Source: a virus
IMG/VR virus record: IMGVR_UViG_3300020437_000004
Coordinates: 1 to 64,000 of that record
Length of the DNA: 64,000 nucleotides
Reading direction: 5' to 3' (one strand)
Shown here in pieces: positions 23,240 to 31,658 of the stretch. Each line of letters starts with the position of its first letter. Position 1 is the first letter of the stretch. A model generated the notes under the pieces. The model had not been told where the DNA came from. It searched no databases and saw nothing but the letters and a program-made list of their open reading frames with translations. Made by a program: the position numbers and the translations under genes.

Positions 23240-26200
23240 ATAACCAACTCTCTTACATGGATAGTGTCACCTGTTTGTGGCACTGTGCCAATAGAGAAAT
23301 CAACAGAGTTTCCACTCACTTGATAGTCAACACCAGGCACCTGACATACTCCATTTAGGAATACTAATAGAGAGTAAGATGTATGGTTAGGGGAGATAGC
23401 GAAGGTTGCAGTTGCTCCATCACCATTGTATGTGGTGCCGTTGTTGCTGTTAGCAAGACCAGTAGCAAGTGTATACTTATCGGCAGCACCGTAGTATCCA
23501 GTTACTTCTAGGTTACCTTCAACATGGAAGTTACCTCCAATCTTCATTCTATTTGTAGCGTCAGGTGCTATACCAACACCATAGTGTGTAACGCCACTAT
23601 AACGATTAGATGTGATAGGCGTAGTATCACTCAATCCAAACTTATACCATGTGCCTGCATCATAAATCCAACCAAGTGCTTGACCTGGTTGCCAATCAAT
23701 GTTGTAACACATGTCTCCTGTGTTGAATGCAGAATCTGCCTGTGTAACAGGAAGTCCAGATCCGTCATCCTCAGCAAGGAATGTCTTTCTCAGCACCGTG
23801 CCATCGTCGTTAGAGTATGTAAACTCTAGTGACTGGATCTCATCCTGTGATGTAACTTTCTTCTGGAAAGTAACAGGACCTGAGAATACTGATTCCAACT
23901 GGTTAGATGCACCACCAATAACAGTTAGTTTATCAGTCAGCACCAATTCAGAGAATGTCTCAATCGTTGTGCCTTCCTCACCCAACACGTTAAGTTGTGC
24001 AATATCTTCGTTAGTGATCTGACCTGTAACTGGGTTAATAACCTGGTTACCAACAAACAACTCACCATCACTGTTAACACCTGAGTAGTATGCAACACCT
24101 GCTGATTCTTTGAGTGACTGTGACAATCTAACCTGAGCAGGTGACAACACTTCCACCTGTGTAGATGGGAATGCAGTTGAATAGTTACCTGGTCCGAAAC
24201 CAAGGTATTCAAACGTGTGACCTGACGCTCTAAGGATAGAGTATCTTCTCAGCTCAACCAGTAGCGGTTGCACGCTGCTATCAGCGTTAAGTTTCAGAGG
24301 AATCTTTCTTTCCTCTGCATCACCCAGACGTGCAGTAACTGAGATACCATTCAACACGTTAGATGCTGTAGTATATCCTAAGTTATTTTGTGACTCCTGT
24401 AGATAATACTGTGTAGTCTCTTTTGTGATAGAGAGCTGAGTATTCTCATTTGGTGTAGGAGATGCACCGTCAGTTGTCTTCACTAGACCCAACACTTCAT
24501 TATCTGCAACAGAGATAGATGCTGCAGGGTCTGCAACAGGATTGTCTCTGTCAAATGCAGGGTAGAGATCAACTGTTTGTTGAGAGAAGTTGAATTCGTT
24601 GAAGTTAGTTGTTGTTGGGCTAACTGAAGCATTAAGAAGAGTCAGATAGTATACACCATCTGTGACACCTCTTTCAAACTCTTGATATGTCTCGACTGCA
24701 TAGATGTAATATGTCCGTGAGTATGCAGGAGAGTTAGTCTCGGAAGATCTGGGCTGAATAACGAAACCAGTAATCGGTGTCCTAGGCACTGGGAATGCGT
24801 CTTTATCAAGGACGTAACGATAACGATAGATTCTGTCAACAAGGTTTCTAGCATCAGGCACCCTACGGATGAATGTAGTAGGTGTGAATCCGAGGTTTTG
24901 ATATGTTGTATTAGACTGTAGTGTAGTATAAATTGTATTCTGACTACCATCTACTTGGATATACCAGTTGCTTTGCACGCTATCCCACTTGAGAGGAGAG
25001 TCATCATCACCAGGTGATGTGCCTGTTACAGTAGGACCTGAAGGTGTAATCTCTGCGTAGTGTGTAGTTGGCTCAGATGCACCAGATGCAACCAGTAGCA
25101 CATAAACTCTATCTGGGGTGTTTACGTCGTCTCTTCTAGCACCAACTGTATAGCCTTGGACTTTTGAAGGTGGTTTGCCAGTTTCTACGGAGTAACCATA
25201 TAGGAATAGTTTTGTAGGATCTGCTGCTGCTCTAGTCTTATTAATATCAATGGTCACCCAGTTAACTGAGATCTCTTCAACATCTGATAGTCCTTTTGGT
25301 GGGATAACGTGAGTTATTTGCCCAGCCTTGTCTTTTGTAAAACTTGCCGACTTAAATCCTGTTGATCTAAGTGAAGTATTTCCGAAGTTACTGTTACTAT
25401 TAGTGATAGAAAGGTCGCCACCACTATTGCTAAAGAAATGATCGCCAAATCCCACAGCGAAAACAGAAACGACTTGAATGAAAGCGTCGTTGGATGCTTT
25501 GATATGGCAGTTACGCCATCCTTTACGGTATTTTGCCAGTCCATTAATATGTGCTCCACTACCTGCTGCTTGTGCTTCATATTGTCCTGTTGTTGGATTA
25601 TATAAAACAAATGCTCTATCGTCTTTTTGTAGAGAGATACCTGTAAACTGTGCCACAACCATGGATTTGAAACCAGTTGCCTCGGCACCATCAGCGTGCA
25701 TACCATTGATACCCCAAACTGATCTTAGCGAGCAGTTGAATACATATGGAGATGCAGAGTCAACAGTATCAATCTCAACTTTAACAAGGACGTTACTACC
25801 AATAGCATTACCAGATGGCTCAGCACTCATCTGATAAGTAAACTGGTTACCTTGTGCAGACGTAACAAAGAATGATCCATTATACAATAACTGATCCTGC
25901 TCAGTAGGACCTGTTACACCAGAAATATTAACAGCAACACCAACAGAGAAACCGTGGTTTTTGGGGTTACCCAATTCATCCACGGTAAATGCAGTAGCAG
26001 TCTGTCCGTTTCTAATGATCTGTGATACAGCAAATTCATCAGAGATCGGACCTACAATTCTGTTTTCCTCAACTCTTGCCTGTAACTGGTCTTGTGCGAT
26101 AATACCAGATGAGTCGGGGATTGTAGCGTATGCTTTAGAGATCTTCTGATAGTAGAGGTTTAGATCATCTGTATTAGCATACTCAAAACATGTTAGTTTA

Positions 26201-26808
26201 TGATGTGAGAAGTTAGGTGCGATCTGTGAGAGGTCGTCTCTATAGAATACACCATTGTTGTCCCCATCAAAGAAGGACATCTGCCAGAAATATGTTGCAC
26301 CAGTTAACCTAAAGATCGCAGTAGGATCAGGTTCATTAGCAGCAGTAATACCGAGACTACCCTGTACTGTGGGATAAGGGACATATTTCGGAACGATTTT
26401 GGTTCGACGTAAGTCCGAACCAACAACAGAGCAACCACGAGGGACAATAATACCACCACGAGTTGAATTAAATTTATAAAGCTCATTGGATGCAGACGTT
26501 ATATCAAAGTTAGTATTCTCATTAAATGGTTGGATCTGGTTAAAATCTGCAAGACCTGGTCTATTGTCTAGCACATACTCGGAAGGATACAGATAGATCG
26601 AGAATGCATCGAATTCGTCATTACTAAGACCAACTCTGTATGAAAATCTCGATACTTCTAGAAATGCACGTTGCAACGTCTTAAATGGACGTAACGCTGA
26701 GTTACCTCTATTATCAAAACTATCTGACGCATCAAAATCATCGGGGTTAACGTAGATAATACGTCCAGTCCTCGATGTAATGATATTTTTAAGACGAGTA
26801 AGTGCCAT
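23236..26808 (-). CDS. large virion structural protein, 1190 aa
   Basis: The N-terminus (TGRIIYVNPDDFDASDSF, then NRGNSALRPFKTLQRAFLEV) is characteristic of a large structural protein found in many T4-like cyanophages; a pectate-lyase-like beta-helix near the N-terminus is plausible from ALRPFKTLQRA and GGIIVPRGCSVVG. The rest is a chain of beta-rich modules, with a C-terminal TFAISPNHTSYSLLVFLNGV strand domain seen in other phage fibres. It is probably part of the baseplate or long fibre system. A TAATAAATA element lies 21 bases upstream. Confidence 0.75.
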   Translation of the reverse strand: MALTRLKNIITSRTGRIIYVNPDDFDASDSFDNRGNSALRPFKTLQRAFLEVSRFSYRVGLSNDEFDAFSIYLYPSEYVLDNRPGLADFNQIQPFNENTNFDITSASNELYKFNSTRGGIIVPRGCSVVGSDLRRTKIVPKYVPYPTVQGSLGITAANEPDPTAIFRLTGATYFWQMSFFDGDNNGVFYRDDLSQIAPNFSHHKLTCFEYANTDDLNLYYQKISKAYATIPDSSGIIAQDQLQARVEENRIVGPISDEFAVSQIIRNGQTATAFTVDELGNPKNHGFSVGVAVNISGVTGPTEQDQLLYNGSFFVTSAQGNQFTYQMSAEPSGNAIGSNVLVKVEIDTVDSASPYVFNCSLRSVWGINGMHADGAEATGFKSMVVAQFTGISLQKDDRAFVLYNPTTGQYEAQAAGSGAHINGLAKYRKGWRNCHIKASNDAFIQVVSVFAVGFGDHFFSNSGGDLSITNSNSNFGNTSLRSTGFKSASFTKDKAGQITHVIPPKGLSDVEEISVNWVTIDINKTRAAADPTKLFLYGYSVETGKPPSKVQGYTVGARRDDVNTPDRVYVLLVASGASEPTTHYAEITPSGPTVTGTSPGDDDSPLKWDSVQSNWYIQVDGSQNTIYTTLQSNTTYQNLGFTPTTFIRRVPDARNLVDRIYRYRYVLDKDAFPVPRTPITGFVIQPRSSETNSPAYSRTYYIYAVETYQEFERGVTDGVYYLTLLNASVSPTTTNFNEFNFSQQTVDLYPAFDRDNPVADPAASISVADNEVLGLVKTTDGASPTPNENTQLSITKETTQYYLQESQNNLGYTTASNVLNGISVTARLGDAEERKIPLKLNADSSVQPLLVELRRYSILRASGHTFEYLGFGPGNYSTAFPSTQVEVLSPAQVRLSQSLKESAGVAYYSGVNSDGELFVGNQVINPVTGQITNEDIAQLNVLGEEGTTIETFSELVLTDKLTVIGGASNQLESVFSGPVTFQKKVTSQDEIQSLEFTYSNDDGTVLRKTFLAEDDGSGLPVTQADSAFNTGDMCYNIDWQPGQALGWIYDAGTWYKFGLSDTTPITSNRYSGVTHYGVGIAPDATNRMKIGGNFHVEGNLEVTGYYGAADKYTLATGLANSNNGTTYNGDGATATFAISPNHTSYSLLVFLNGVCQVPGVDYQVSGNSVDFSIGTVPQTGDTIHVRELVI

Positions 26809-26828
26809 TTACTGTTTCCCTATATGGT

Positions 26829-26837
26829 TATTTATTA
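26829..26837 (-). promoter_or_regulatory. late-promoter-like TAATAAATA
   Basis: On the minus strand, 21 bases before the ATG of the 1190-residue structural gene; shares the TAAATA core with the other late elements. Confidence 0.5.
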
Positions 26838-29039
26838 TGGGGTTGGAGCACCGCCACCTTCACCACCAGTTGAAGTCTTAGTCATATTCACGACCTCAAA
26901 GTCGGAAGATGAAGACTCAAAACCATTAACAATAAAAGATACGTTTGTGTTTGCTGCACGACAGACTAGGTTTTGACCAGGTCCGACAACGATAGATGAA
27001 TTCTTTTCACTAACGTTTGCAGCGATTGCCTTATCATAGAATAGGTAATCACTTACGTTGTAAACTCCTGTTGCAGAAGTTTGAATACCAGATGAGATAG
27101 TTGCTACATTGAAGGTTAGGTTTGCAGCACCTCCACCACCTAGATCACTATCAAGGATAGTTACAGTATTACCAACAGTGTGATTCTTACCACCATTCAA
27201 GACTGTCACAGTTGCTGCACCTGTAGATGCTGCGACTACAACAGAGAATGATTGTCCAGTGCCACTACCGTTAGTAGATCCACTGACTGTGTATGTCCCT
27301 GCAGTCCTACTTGCATCGGCAGCACTGATAGTATCAATGGTAAGAATCTTACCATCTACAACTTCCGTCATAGATCTTACACCATTGTTAAGAGTAGGAG
27401 AGTCATAGAATTGATCACCCACAGAGAATGCTGCTGAGTTTCTATCAATAGAAACTTTCAGATGATTAGTTGCAGGATCCCATCCATGGACGTAACCATA
27501 AGGACCTACGCTTACACCGTTTGCTTCAACAGTTTGTGTGATACCACCGATAGTAAATGTATCAGCAGCAGCAAGTGGCTCACCTGCAACATTGTAGATG
27601 TAAACTCTTGTGTAAGTAGGAGTCAAACTAACGTTAGCAGTAAAACCACGACCACCAGTCTGTGAAGGATCAAGTCCATCCTCAGAGTAGATATTCAATA
27701 GGTTACTAGTAGAATCTGTGATGCTGATAGTTACTGTGCAACCTGCTTGTCCTGCAGTACCTACCTTAGTAACACCTGTAGTATACTCAGTACCTGATCC
27801 ATTAGGACCTTCAGTGTCATCTGCTGAAAATCTAAATGCGTTACCTGCGTTTGTTGCGTTACTTTGATCAAAGATATATGTCCTGTCAAGGTCTAATTGT
27901 AGTGCCTGATTATAGATATGATCGGTTGCACTAGCACCTGTAAGAGACAAAACAAACTTAGTAGAGATTGTTTGAGATGCAGTTGCACTGAATGATACAG
28001 TTGCTGCTGCACCACCTGCGAATGTAAGTCCCTCGTCAGTTGTAAACCAGTTAAGAAGATACTGTCCATTGTTTGTCAAGAGTGTGACATTGGATCCGTT
28101 GTTGTGGTTAACATCAGATGTGCCGTAAGACCCACGAGTAACAGTAAGATCATTACCTGCAACACCTGTGACCTCTAGGATCTCATTGTCAATCAAGATA
28201 AATCCACCAGTCACAAAACCAGTAGAGTCTGTAACAGTAAGAGTTACGTCACCTGCAGCATATGTGCCACCCTCATCAATGGTAGTGGTAGTAGCAGATG
28301 CTGACCATGCAACAGACAAACGACCTGCAGGAATATTTGCAGGAGTTGTGCCAAGTGCACCACGAGTAACAGTCAGGACGTTAGTCGTAGTGTTAATTCC
28401 AGAGGAATTGATAGAAATAATTTCGTCTGTATTATCTGAGTTAGCAGGGTCACCAACAGTTAGATACATACCGTCAGCAAGACCAGTATTTCTATCTACG
28501 TTAACTGAAGTGCCACCTGTGCCAATATCAGCGATCTCAATATATGCAGAAGTACCTCCTGCCTGCACACCACGGTTGGATGCAGTAACACCAGAAGTTG
28601 CACCAGTAATAGTCTCACCATCGACAGGAGTACCAGTCAGAGAGTCAGCAGCGAAACTAAGTTGAATAATCTCAGCAATCTTTGTGTAGTAAGTTACAGC
28701 AGTCGTGGGTTTGAATACATCAAGAATAGTGCCAGTCGCACCGTTAGTAGATGTAAAATTAGTGCCAGGAATTGCTTGTGAATCTTGGAAACCTGGATTA
28801 AGATCCAAGTAGTAAGATGTGATTGGATTGCCTTTTGCAAATTTATATGCACTAGCATTCAAACCATCTAGGTGTAGCACCTGATCGTAATCTCTCAACG
28901 CTAATCGATATGAGCTACCAGATCCATTCTGGTTGCACACATTGACTACCGTCGATGCTGTGTCTGTGATATTCGCCTTATAAAGCGTCGTATCTGTGGT
29001 TGCTGCGGGTGATACGGCAGCTAGTCTACCTGCTGTCAT
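26835..29039 (-). CDS. virion structural protein, 734 aa
   Basis: Thr/Gly/Asn-rich, beta-structured protein. A repeated motif of the form EIISI..TVTRGALGTT and EILEV..TVTRGSYGTS occurs twice in the middle (near residues 200 and 285), a module found in other phage structural proteins. The N-terminus has a short region conserved-looking for particle attachment. It ends in an acidic and glycine-rich tail (TGGEGGGAPTP). Gene order among fibre genes and the lack of any enzyme motif support a structural role. Confidence 0.7.
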   Translation of the reverse strand: MTAGRLAAVSPAATTDTTLYKANITDTASTVVNVCNQNGSGSSYRLALRDYDQVLHLDGLNASAYKFAKGNPITSYYLDLNPGFQDSQAIPGTNFTSTNGATGTILDVFKPTTAVTYYTKIAEIIQLSFAADSLTGTPVDGETITGATSGVTASNRGVQAGGTSAYIEIADIGTGGTSVNVDRNTGLADGMYLTVGDPANSDNTDEIISINSSGINTTTNVLTVTRGALGTTPANIPAGRLSVAWSASATTTTIDEGGTYAAGDVTLTVTDSTGFVTGGFILIDNEILEVTGVAGNDLTVTRGSYGTSDVNHNNGSNVTLLTNNGQYLLNWFTTDEGLTFAGGAAATVSFSATASQTISTKFVLSLTGASATDHIYNQALQLDLDRTYIFDQSNATNAGNAFRFSADDTEGPNGSGTEYTTGVTKVGTAGQAGCTVTISITDSTSNLLNIYSEDGLDPSQTGGRGFTANVSLTPTYTRVYIYNVAGEPLAAADTFTIGGITQTVEANGVSVGPYGYVHGWDPATNHLKVSIDRNSAAFSVGDQFYDSPTLNNGVRSMTEVVDGKILTIDTISAADASRTAGTYTVSGSTNGSGTGQSFSVVVAASTGAATVTVLNGGKNHTVGNTVTILDSDLGGGGAANLTFNVATISSGIQTSATGVYNVSDYLFYDKAIAANVSEKNSSIVVGPGQNLVCRAANTNVSFIVNGFESSSSDFEVVNMTKTSTGGEGGGAPTP

Positions 29040-29046
29040 TTTTTAA

Positions 29047-30387
29047 TTACCATCCTGACTGGAAATGTGATTGTAGTCTAAGTTGTCCACCTAAGACTGG
29101 GGCGGAAATAGGACCACCGAAACTAATACCCACCTCAGCGATGTTATTAGTAGAAAGTAACGTTGCGTCTGCGTTAGGGAATTGAATCGTTACTGCCTCA
29201 GTAATATTAGAGACATCAATAGTAACTAAACCGTTTAAATCGTTAGGGTTGTTAATCTTAGCAGATTCAAAGGTCTTGTTAACCAACGTTTGAGTCTTCA
29301 ATTCTGTTACAAGAACCGAAGGATCAGTAGTATTTAGGGGAGCAGAAGGGTCGTTGTTTGGGAAACTAAAAGAATAGTTTTGGTTGTCTTCAATGTTAGA
29401 CAAGTCAAAAGTTACTTTCCTATTAATACCTACACCTGCAGTAGTATCTGCAAAAATTGCACCCTGATATACTTTATTACTTAGTGTTTGAGTTGAGTCT
29501 GTACCAACGAGAGTAGCATTAAGATCATCAAATGTGATCGTGCGATCAGCAGTAATACCAGAGGAATCAAAGATAACCTGTGGTGTTGGGTTTTGAGGAT
29601 CACCAGAGGGAGTATTCGAGAATGTGGGGTTAACCATATTCTTGTTGAATATATTCTGCTCTGTAATGTCGTCAATCAGCGTTGATTGTGTTTGTGTTGC
29701 ACCGAAATCAGGCAGTCTATAGATATGTGTGCCTGGTGATTGCCATGCGTCACACTCTAACTTAGCAATCTTATCGGTAGATGTAGATCCAGTAATAGAC
29801 AACTCATTATCTTTGATGATAAGAGTCTTATTTGTCAGTGTCTGGAATGTGTCGTTAGCAACGAGAGTTGTAGACGTGTTTGCACCTACATCTGGCAAGT
29901 CAAATCTTTTTGTACCTGACTGTGTAGAGATAGTATCAGCATTAAAGAATGCTCTCTTAGCAGGGTTTTGATCACCTGTTAGATAGAATTCAACGTCTTT
30001 AAACTGAGTCAGACCCTGTACAGTAAAATAACCACTACCCTGAGGAGTGATTTGTACATTGCTGTTAGCACTAGCCGTATCAATAGCAGTGATGTTTACC
30101 GTTGAAGATCCATCAGTGTTTGCTACTCTAGTGTTATAGATTGTCGCAGATCCAAAGGTTATACCAATCTCATTTGCTTGTGCTTGGTAGAGTCCTGTGT
30201 CCCTGTCCAAATCGAAACATAGACCAGGCGTGGACGCTGTACCTGCACTCACACCTCTATGCAACTGGTTAACTTTGGCTTTGCGGTTAGGTTGTAATGG
30301 ATCAGAAATAACTACAGGGAGAATCGACTCGCCAGTAACCTCTGCATCCGTTATAGTACCTAATTGTGATATTCTTTTGGTTGCCAC
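29047..30387 (-). CDS. virion structural protein, fibre-like, 446 aa
   Basis: Begins MATKRISQLGTITDAEVTG, a start often seen in phage fibre or connector proteins, and contains repeated segments with LTNKTL, LSNKVY and LVNKTFES, spaced by about 65-70 residues, that probably form triple-beta-helix repeats. A perfect TATAAATA late element (30414-30421) lies 27 bases upstream. It is the first gene of the structural block running down to the fibres. Confidence 0.7.
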   Translation of the reverse strand: MATKRISQLGTITDAEVTGESILPVVISDPLQPNRKAKVNQLHRGVSAGTASTPGLCFDLDRDTGLYQAQANEIGITFGSATIYNTRVANTDGSSTVNITAIDTASANSNVQITPQGSGYFTVQGLTQFKDVEFYLTGDQNPAKRAFFNADTISTQSGTKRFDLPDVGANTSTTLVANDTFQTLTNKTLIIKDNELSITGSTSTDKIAKLECDAWQSPGTHIYRLPDFGATQTQSTLIDDITEQNIFNKNMVNPTFSNTPSGDPQNPTPQVIFDSSGITADRTITFDDLNATLVGTDSTQTLSNKVYQGAIFADTTAGVGINRKVTFDLSNIEDNQNYSFSFPNNDPSAPLNTTDPSVLVTELKTQTLVNKTFESAKINNPNDLNGLVTIDVSNITEAVTIQFPNADATLLSTNNIAEVGISFGGPISAPVLGGQLRLQSHFQSGW

Positions 30388-30413
30388 AACCGCTCGCTAT
30401 TTAGTTACAACTT

Positions 30414-30421
30414 TATTTATA
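30414..30421 (-). promoter_or_regulatory. late promoter TATAAATA
   Basis: Exact T4-type late promoter sequence on the minus strand, 27 bases before the ATG of the 446-residue structural gene. A CTAAATA at 30398-30404 lies closer still, too near to be the main element. Confidence 0.65.
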
Positions 30422-30907
30422 CTAGTCAAGAGTCAACCTTTGTCGGTATTCTTCAGCATAAGTCCCTCTTTGACCGTATACACCCCATCCTAACCAACTA
30501 TATGCAGGTTTCATATACTGGTCGATAGTTTTACCTCCTTCTTTTAGGTCTGGAAGTATGGATTGGAATTGATATTCATTCATCATATAACGAGTCTGAC
30601 ATGCAAGACTACTAGGATCGCAATTATATTTCATTGCAAATGCTCCTAGACCCGCATACCTTGCAAGGGATGTCCATTGGATCAGACCATAACCACCTGT
30701 ATGACAGTTTTCGTATTCTACTCTTGCTCCACCTTCACATATATTAGAGTGAAACATTGATTCTTGTTTAATATTACCTAGCACAGTGGCTAGAGCATTC
30801 TTGTCTGTAATTCCTTGTGTTTGTAATTCTTTCAATACATATGCCTCTGCAAAGGATGCATCAGGCATTTTATATGTCATGCTCGCTGCTAATAGAATCT
30901 CAAGCAT
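30422..30907 (-). CDS. phage tail lysozyme
   Basis: 161-residue peptidoglycan hydrolase of the phage-tail-lysozyme type: LATVLGNIKQESMF contains the catalytic glutamate, followed by GGYGLIQWTS with the Gly/Gln/Trp motif, and ALKYNC-like and SWLGWGVYG segments. In T4 the lysozyme is a domain of gp5; here the gp5 relative lacks it, and this separate enzyme is encoded shortly after gp5, so it may act with the spike. The start at 30907 is set by GAGGAGGTG six bases before the ATG; a longer frame to 30934 is less likely. Confidence 0.82.
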   Translation of the reverse strand: MLEILLAASMTYKMPDASFAEAYVLKELQTQGITDKNALATVLGNIKQESMFHSNICEGGARVEYENCHTGGYGLIQWTSLARYAGLGAFAMKYNCDPSSLACQTRYMMNEYQFQSILPDLKEGGKTIDQYMKPAYSWLGWGVYGQRGTYAEEYRQRLTLD

Positions 30908-31187
30908 CGGGCACCTCCTCAAAGTTAACAACATACCCTTCCAGATCCCACATCAGTGGGTGACATTCCTCCTCACAAAGATAACAGGAATACTTGAATA
31001 AGTCTTCCATTGTGTATTCTGAGGATGTCTCTGCATCTAGAATGATCTCTTCGTCTTGTTGCATAAATTCTGGCAACTCATCAAAGGTATAGGGCATACC
31101 ATTGATTTTATAACACTTGACGATTTGACGTCCTTGATCAGGTAATTCTAGATAACAATAGTTTTCGCTTACCTTGACCTGTAACAT
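30900..31187 (-). CDS. hypothetical acidic protein, 95 aa
   Basis: 95 residues, strongly acidic, with a CYLCEEEC cluster in the last third that could bind a metal ion. The last codons overlap the lysozyme start by eight bases, and it carries that gene's ribosome-binding site. Lies between gp5 and lysozyme; an assembly role is possible but not shown. Confidence 0.6.
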   Translation of the reverse strand: MLQVKVSENYCYLELPDQGRQIVKCYKINGMPYTFDELPEFMQQDEEIILDAETSSEYTMEDLFKYSCYLCEEECHPLMWDLEGYVVNFEEVPDA

Positions 31188-31442
31188 TTAAAAATCCTTC
31201 GTCATTTCTCTCATGGACTCTGCTACATATACTCCGACAGCAGCAGGGTCTGGGACAAATTCCTCAGCGTCTGGGATGTTTACATCATCTGGAAGTTGAG
31301 TGTAACCCATAACTGGGGTCAGCAAAACTGCTTTTTCATCTTTCGTAATAACTTTGATCGTGTGACCCTTTTCGCAAAGTTTCAACGCAAAGTCAAAGTT
31401 ACTTTCAATCTCATCTTGTGTGAGAGTAATAATAGTGCTCAT
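31188..31442 (-). CDS. hypothetical protein, 84 aa (weak Phd-like N-terminus)
   Basis: The first 45 residues (for example LKLCEKGHTIKVITKDEKAV) recall the strand-helix pattern of Phd/YefM antitoxins, but no toxin gene is nearby and the C-terminal half is proline- and acid-rich. I treat the resemblance as weak. It overlaps the upstream gene by four bases (ATGA). Confidence 0.5.
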   Translation of the reverse strand: MSTIITLTQDEIESNFDFALKLCEKGHTIKVITKDEKAVLLTPVMGYTQLPDDVNIPDAEEFVPDPAAVGVYVAESMREMTKDF

Positions 31443-31627
31443 GGTGTGATTGTAAGTAGATCTCTAGGGACTGCTGCTTGGAAGTTGGCAAGAGTTTCAG
31501 AGAAACCTTCTCCTCCTTCCTCGTCCCACTTGTATTTAACAACTTCTTCATAACCTGCCTCATCAAGGATGGTTATCTTCCGTTGACTCATCTTCACAAA
31601 AATGTGAGCGACGGCATCTGAGTCCAT
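31439..31627 (-). CDS. hypothetical protein, 62 aa
   Basis: Acidic protein, 62 residues from the first ATG or 50 from MSQRKITILDEAG, which looks like the more natural N-terminus. It follows gp5 after a hairpin at 31630-31651. No family recognised. Confidence 0.55.
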   Translation of the reverse strand: MDSDAVAHIFVKMSQRKITILDEAGYEEVVKYKWDEEGGEGFSETLANFQAAVPRDLLTITP

Positions 31628-31629
31628 AA

Positions 31630-31651
31630 TATAGGGGGGTCACTCCCTATA
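31630..31651 (-). repeat. hairpin after gp5
   Basis: Perfect seven-base stem TATAGGG / CCCTATA with an eight-base loop just after the gp5 stop. It has no T-run, so it may be an RNA processing or stability element rather than a full terminator; its outer arm also offers a TATATT -10-like sequence for the next gene. Confidence 0.4.
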
Positions 31652-31658
31652 CTATACA

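Noticed and set aside
31188-31442. Toxin-antitoxin system based on the Phd-like 84-residue protein
   Set aside because: Only a weak N-terminal resemblance; no toxin-like partner in the adjacent genes, which are tail genes.
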